DNA from: Bryopsis sp. KO-2023
Lineage: Eukaryota; Chlorophyta; Ulvophyceae; Bryopsidales; Bryopsidaceae
Reading direction: 5' to 3'
Assembly (NCBI GenBank): GCA_030272585.1
Contig: BSYQ01000004.1
Coordinates: 5,332,001-5,396,000 of the forward strand
Length of the DNA stretch: 64,000 bases
In this document: positions 58,662 to 64,000 of the stretch, in pieces
Layout of the letters: every line of letters begins with the position of its first letter
Position numbering within the stretch: position 1 is the first letter of the stretch
Notes under the pieces: generated by a model
Told to the model about the DNA's origin: nothing
The model's database searches: none
What the model saw: the letters and a program-made list of their open reading frames with translations, nothing else
Made by a program: the position numbers and the translations under genes

Positions 58662-60958
58662 TTATTTCAATGGTAAATCCATGTCGATTACAATATCAGC
58701 GAAGCATCTCGTCTTATCCACCAGTTCGGCATTTGGGCCATCATTCCCTTGGATGCGCTCTCTAGCTTCTTTCTCGGGCTTTCCAGTTTCCAGGTGCCTT
58801 CGATAGACTCTTTCAGCCGCCACCTCCAGGGGGCAAGAAGCAAACCATTTCTCATCCAGTTTGTCAGGCACTTTGGTCCACGGGTCGATATCTGTAAATA
58901 CCAATGAAAATCTGACAAAAAATTCTGGACCTGGGGGAAAAAAAAGTGAAGCAAACCAAACCACGATTTTTCTGACAATAGAGTTCTCTGCAAATGCATC
59001 ATTGCTGAAGGCCGAAATCAGTGCTCAGGAACCAACTTCAATTTCATGTTGGTAATCAATCCAGCATGGATATATTTCTACACAAACTTGCTTTTGAGAG
59101 AAGACCTCAAAACTAGCTTTCCACATCCAATTATCCGATCATATCACCAGAATCCCCCACAAACCACATTCAACAAAGACCCCTCTCAGGAACTCTGTTA
59201 AGTCGCAGGTTACCTAAAAACAAATAATTGCCCTCCACCAGCACCACTTGGGTTGACTTTGAAACGCAGATATCGTTCTCTATGGGGTCCCCCACCCCAT
59301 GATCAAAAGATGGCAAGAATACGTCCATTTTGGTGCCTGCCGTTCGAATCCTCTCGAGAGCATCCACGAAACCGCTTCCATCGAAGGTCCAATGAGCGCC
59401 TCGCTTTGCCCTAGCCAGTGCTGGGTCTGACATGGCATCCAGTTGCGCTTTCGTGTAGTGGAAACCTGGGGAGGTGTTAGCTTTCATGTCTGACACTCAG
59501 GCTTTTCTTTAACAGTGGAATCTCTTCAGCACAAACGACTCCAGACCAAAAGGAACTAACTGGTGACAGAAAAACGCAGCAAAAAAACCCAAAAGCATGT
59601 TAGTGGGAATATGAGAAAAGGTTCATTTGGGATGGCTGAGCGTCCCCAGGGAGAAAATGCTTTAGTATATAGATGACTAATTGTGGGAGGTCGTATCGAT
59701 CATCTCACCATCCATAGGGACCACTGCTGCGAAGGATGAATCTGTTGTTTCTTCATTATGCACCTCATTGACCCTGTGATCAACACCACACACACAGAAA
59801 AAAATCAAAAATTAAGATTCCCTTACGCTTCTCTGACATTGGCACCCACTATCCTCCCCCCCCCAAAAAATAAAAATAAAAAAATCACAAACAGACTTTA
59901 TAATAATGAATAAATAAATGGTCGCAAAAGTTTTTTTTTTGTCCGAATCAGGAGGGAACCGAAAACGAGAATCGAGTGTGCGCATATCTTTCACAGAATT
60001 GCTCCTGCCACAAAAAACGATTTTCAAATTTACATATTTATATTTCAATGTCCATTTACATCAGTCGCGAACGACTCTTTTCAAAAAAAAAAAAAAGACT
60101 CTTTTCACCTTTCACATACAGCATTTGCTAGAAGAGTTTTTCCTCCCCCTGGTGGCCCAGCAATGCCGATTATCCATCTGGGCATGAAACCATGAAATCT
60201 AAGAAATTAACTCTTTTGTTTTTTTTTTTGAGAATATCTTATCAAAGAAAATCCTTCGCAGGTGAATTACGCACTAGACAATCTGAAACTCTTCTGGGAA
60301 AAAAAAAGCCACCGCTTACTTATTTCCATTTTGAATGCTGGAGCATCTTTTTATGATCCTATCCGTCAGATCATCCACTACATGTGAAATTGAGGGACCA
60401 GTCACCAGCTCTTCCGATGGCAACCCTGCCTGGAAAAAATAAAACCCTGAATTACATTTCCCTCAATCACAAAAACAAGAAGAAGAAAAAAGACTCATTC
60501 GAAAAATTTAATACTTCTTTCCGCAAAAAAATTCGGAATAAATTGCTCCCTCCCCTCCAACAAAAGAAAAACGAAAAAGCAGAAAAAAAGTCATATCAGT
60601 TTTAGACAATTTGGTTCAGCTGGTACAGTCCAGTCATTGTTTGTAAAGCAAAACGATGAAATGCGTCTGAATGGTGGGGGGGGGGGGACTCCCCCCCCCC
60701 AAATTTTTCCAGATCATCAGAATTCTTACGTCATTTAGATGCTAAAATCCTGAAGCGTCGTGCCTGACGTACATCGGCGTCATTGGCGGCGCGAAGAACT
60801 CCTCCAATCAGCCACCTGCCACCTCTGCTTCTGCCTGGACCCCGGTGGGTTCTGCTGAATCCAGACAAACGACTTGGGTACGTCGGAAGCTTCCCCCGCC
60901 TGGCTCCAGTTCCTCCGATTCTGTGCACCGATCCCGAATACAAACTCAAGCTAACCAT
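58662..60958 (-). CDS. P-loop kinase of the uridine kinase/phosphoribulokinase-like family
   Basis: Six minus-strand exons join in phase to 303 residues: 60773-60958, 60320-60429, 60109-60177, 59709-59773, 59214-59465 and 58662-58891. Walker A is GIAGPPGGGKT. Then come VVPMDGFHYTKAQLDAM, GAHWTFDGSGFVDAL, the phosphate-acceptor region PSFDHGVGDP, VVLVEGNYLFLD (Walker B side) and the lid-end NDGPNAELV. This pattern matches the fungal YFH7 and plant P-loop kinase group related to uridine and pantothenate kinases; the true substrate is not known. The first exon is Arg/Gly/Ser-rich, perhaps an organelle-targeting sequence, and is the least secure. The start is 201 bp from the mTERF start. Confidence 0.88.
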
Positions 60959-61159
60959 CCTCCTCTTCCTCTACCTATTGCAAGATAGCCAGCGTCTGGA
61001 GGCAGGTAGATTTGGGGAAGCTTTTCGTGGTGGTGGAGGGCGCGTCTATAATTATGCAATCGCTTTTTTCGTACATCGCGTCACCAAAAGTTTCTGTGTG
61101 GCGTTTTTCCCCAGTCATTTTTCTGAACTGTGGAGCAGGACGGGTCTACACAAGCGACG
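60959..61159. promoter_or_regulatory. Bidirectional promoter between the P-loop kinase and mTERF genes
   Basis: 201 bp between two divergent ATGs. No TATA box or repeat is obvious. Both genes may be organelle-related, so co-regulation is plausible but unproven. Confidence 0.35.
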
Positions 61160-61942
61160 ATGTTTTCCTTCTCGACTTTAGGGAACAGTGCCCAGCTTCG
61201 CGGCATTCCGCCGTCTGAACGCCCGACGTTGACTCGTCAGGTTTCGAAGGACCTCTTGCCAGGGACGTCTGCGTTTCGACGTCCAGTCAACCGTCCAGTT
61301 CAGAAAAGGGGTTCGGGATCCGAAAAATCCGTCGCCAGAGGAGAACAGCTGAGAGCCATTGCGTCTTCAAGCCTGTCGGCGGACTGCGGCGATGGCGAGT
61401 CCATTCGGTACCTCTCCTCGTTCGGATTTTCGGACGACGACATATGCAAAATCGTCACCACGGCGCCCGAGATTCTGGCGTTGTCTCGGTCCCGGGTGCA
61501 GGGCGTCCTGGAGTTTCTGCTGGGACTGGTCGCCTCCACCGACAAGATTCGGTCCATAGTGTTGCGGCATCCCGACGCTTTGCTCTCCCCACTGGACACG
61601 AAGGCGAAACCCGCCGTGGAATTCCTGTACGACCTCGGGTTGGATAGAGAGAGCGTGTCCAGCATCTTGGTCAGATATCCCCACGTCTTGGGGCATGGGG
61701 TGAAGAGCGATTTGACGCCGCAGGTTCACTATTTGGTCAGCTTGGGGGTGAGCAGGGAAGCGATCCCGGCGCTGGTGAAGGAACGACCGCAAGTCCTGGG
61801 GGAGTGCATCGAGCCCGTGATTCGATATTTGAAAATGTTGGGTTTGAAGAGGAGGGATATCGGTAAGATGCTTGCTTCCTTTCCCATCGACTATTCGATC
61901 CCGGTGCAGTGCCCCAAGAAAACGGAATCCCACCAAGAGTAG
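61160..61942 (+). CDS. mTERF-family organellar nucleic-acid-binding protein
   Basis: Single exon, 260 residues from ATG 61160. The N-terminus (about 60 residues, Arg/Ser/Pro-rich, few acids) looks like an organelle transit peptide. From about residue 70 there are at least four mTERF helical repeats, each with the pattern LGxxxxxIxxIxxxxPxxL. Examples: GFSDDDICKIVTTAPEIL, STDKIRSIVLRHPDALL, LDRESVSSILVRYPHVLG and VSREAIPALVKERPQVLG. Such proteins bind organelle DNA or RNA and affect transcription, splicing or ribosome assembly. The protein is shorter than many plant mTERFs (fewer repeats). Confidence 0.93.
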   Translation: MFSFSTLGNSAQLRGIPPSERPTLTRQVSKDLLPGTSAFRRPVNRPVQKRGSGSEKSVARGEQLRAIASSSLSADCGDGESIRYLSSFGFSDDDICKIVTTAPEILALSRSRVQGVLEFLLGLVASTDKIRSIVLRHPDALLSPLDTKAKPAVEFLYDLGLDRESVSSILVRYPHVLGHGVKSDLTPQVHYLVSLGVSREAIPALVKERPQVLGECIEPVIRYLKMLGLKRRDIGKMLASFPIDYSIPVQCPKKTESHQE

Positions 61943-63275
61943 TAGGGAGGAGTGAATTTTCTTGAAAACAAAAAGTTGGGAGGGTAAAAGGTAAACAAGA
62001 GACAAGCAAGTTTTGGGGTTCAATATGGTGAAAAAAAGAAAAATACCCCCCCCCCCCCCTCAGCAATTCCTCCTCCAAAAACAAATTAAGGAGGGCAGGC
62101 TGTCTGATGGCTGGATGTGTGGTGCTGGGGATTTGACTGGATGACTGACTGTCAAAAAAAAAAAAATGAGACCAAAAAGAAACTGAAAGGGTAAGGTGTC
62201 AGAAGCAAAGCGTTTTGAAAAAGATTGGGGGAAAGAATGCTGAAATTAATTTCTGGAGGATAGGGACTGGGGTCTGGTGCTGTCAAATAGGGAATTAGGG
62301 AATTCCCCCCCCCAAAAGAAAAGAAGGGAAAAAAAAAACAACGAAATGAGGGGGCTAAAGAATGGTTTTGTATGTATTATAGCGAGGTTGGACAGTGTGT
62401 GTTGGAAAGAGAGAGAGAGAGAGAGAGAGGTGCAGATAAGAAAATGAAAAAATACAAAAAAAAATTAATATTGGAGTGTCGTAAGAAAACGAGTGACCTT
62501 TGTGTGGAACTGATTTTTGATAGAATGTACGATTAGCTGTATGATATTCATTCGCTGAAAATGGGGGCCCAAGGGGATGGGAATTTATTCTTATAGGCTT
62601 TTATTTTTTGGGGGGGACGCTGGAGTTGCTGTATGTGAGTGAGAGATTCCTTTGTAGATTGATATATTTTTTGACTTGTGGTGTGCATTGAGAAGCAAAG
62701 AATATCACTGGCTGTATTGGTCGATAAGGGCACCGGTGCTGGGTTGTGGAGTTCTAAGAATATTCTGGTTATCGGACGCCCGGCCGATCGGCTCATCAAC
62801 AACACCTAATGTGATATATATTTCTGTTTGGCGATATTATTATTCTCCAGGTGTTGCACGTTACAGTACTTTTCAAGGGCTGGTAATTTTGTCAGAAAAG
62901 AAACAACTGAATTCCACTGTCAATGTAACAAAAGAATGAAAAAGAATATCGAACAAGTAGAAAGGAAACATCTCAGTAGGTTGATAGCTTCAAAGAAACA
63001 CAATTTACTATTATTTTTATTTATTTATTTTGTGGACCTGCCTGTAATTTATGTTCCTTTTTTTTACAGAAGTAAAAGTGCATCTGTTGAACATTTGGGT
63101 GTCGCCATGTCTGACAGTGCTGGGAGACACCATCAACATCATCCTCAGCTTTCCTTTTTTTCCTGTCATGTCCCTTTCCGCGTTGCGCACTGGAAAGGGC
63201 AAGAAGGGAGTTTTCTCTTCTCTGTGCAAACTAGCTTTGCTGATCAGGAACGCCGCCACAACCAGCAGCGTCGCC
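61943..63275. other. Spacer between mTERF and FPPS, no gene seen
   Basis: Homopolymers and a GA microsatellite near 62411-62431. The last ~220 bp may include a 5' extension of the FPPS reading frame (ATG at 63168). Confidence 0.5.
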
Positions 63276-64000
63276 ATGGCAGACCCCAACGGTTTCGCGT
63301 CTGGTGGATCCGAAAAAGCTGATGGATATGTGCACTCCCGCGAGGTCCGTTTCCATTCACTGAAAACGATATGAAAAAAAAAAAAAACCGAACGCCCTCG
63401 GTCGTTTCTCCTCTAGATCTACTAAATAATTCCCCCCAGAAAACTAGCTTCATTGTAGAAATTGTTGAATTTCTGACATTTCCCTTGGAACATTTTTTAT
63501 TAATATTCTTTCTTAAGTTTATTGAGTAAATTGGAATAGGTCTTGAGATCTATTCTATACTAGATGACATTTTTCCTGTGAAGCTTTTTTTTTTTTTCAC
63601 TTCCAATCCTGGTGGATTGACCCAGCATTTGAAAGGCTGTGATCGAGACAAACTTGAAATTTCCTTGCAAGCATTGTCGACATTTTTTACAAAAAAAAAA
63701 CAAAAATAAAAAGCAAGCAAGAAAATCACTGATTGTTTACATGTTTGTTCATTTCTTTATTTTTGCATTAGTCATTCCTGGAGGTCTACCCAGTCCTTCG
63801 AGATCTCGTATTGAATGATGAAATATACAAAGGGACGGCACCTTTTGCTACGGAATGGCTCCAAGAGGTCAGTTCACATCAAACTTTTCGTTTTCTGTTT
63901 TCTTTTCTTTGCATAAATAATTTTTGATTTCGCCAACCAATCAACCAATCAGACGTAATGTTGTGTGTCGAAAGACTGCAGCACCATTTCTTCAATTTGG
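63276..64000 (+). CDS. FPS: Farnesyl diphosphate synthase, 5' part (cut by window end)
   Basis: Exon 1 from ATG 63276 to 63344 (MADPNGFASGGSEKADGYVH, then SRE), intron 63345-63771, exon 2 63772-63867, then an intron running out of the window. Exon 2 contains SFLEVYPVLRDLVLND and EWLQE, the N-terminal helix of farnesyl diphosphate synthase (usual form FLxVYPVLKxELL). The catalytic DDxxD motifs lie beyond the window. The enzyme condenses IPP with DMAPP/GPP to FPP. The frame is open upstream to an ATG at 63168 (MSLSALRTGKGKKGVFS), which could add a mitochondrial presequence, as in some plant FPS genes. Confidence 0.8.

Noticed and set aside
1-64000. CRISPR arrays, bacterial operons, rRNA genes, intact tRNA genes
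   Set aside because: Looked for and not seen; the genes have eukaryotic splice structure throughout.

Overview
This is a eukaryotic nuclear window. Most genes are split by GT-AG introns with T-rich acceptors, and the spacers are full of homopolymer runs and microsatellites. The organism is most likely a photosynthetic protist or alga of the green lineage. The ribosomal protein L26, linker histone H1, exocyst SEC10, plant-type CCCH protein and copine-like RGLG protein all read closest to plant versions, and a short internal block of the plant telomere repeat TTTAGGG is present. A PKA-type kinase and a dynein heavy-chain fragment point to an alga rather than a land plant. The lineage is an inference; no species is claimed.

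Layout, left to right. 1-7070 (+): a sulfatase whose reading frame is interrupted by a 5.15-kb element with the hallmarks of a CACTA (En/Spm) DNA transposon: CACTA...TAGTG termini, a GGG target duplication and dense subterminal repeats. 7510-10241 (-): a degenerate cyclophilin, possibly plastid-targeted. 10684-12490 (+): a triple-CCCH RNA-binding protein. 14620-15141 (-): histone H1. 16967-19495 (+): RPL26. 20358-22586 (-): a PKA-like AGC kinase. 23666-25296 (+): a PLAC8-family Cys-rich protein. 26418-27548 (-): a secreted protein with an aerolysin-like domain. 27.8-32.2 kb: a nest of repeats and transposon remains with an internal telomere-type block. 32258-33184 (+): an acylated copine/RGLG-like vWA protein. 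33543-39727 (-): EXOC5/SEC10, 13 exons. 39980-43000 (+): a winged-helix class I methyltransferase, 7 exons. 45118-46338 (-): an orphan acidic protein with a lipidation-type N-terminus. 48466-57673 (+): NOMO, 15 exons. 58662-60958 (-): a P-loop uridine-kinase-like kinase. 61160-61942 (+): an mTERF protein. 63276-end (+): the first two exons of farnesyl diphosphate synthase.

The genes are unrelated housekeeping and regulatory functions with no operon logic. Their strands alternate almost perfectly, giving convergent and divergent pairs, two of which share gaps of only 201-252 bp. The exon joins reported for EXOC5, NOMO, RPL26, the PKA-like kinase, PLAC8, the CCCH protein, the methyltransferase, the P-loop kinase and the cyclophilin were checked by hand to be phase-consistent. 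Exon edges may still be off by a base or a few, and N-terminal exons are the least certain parts.
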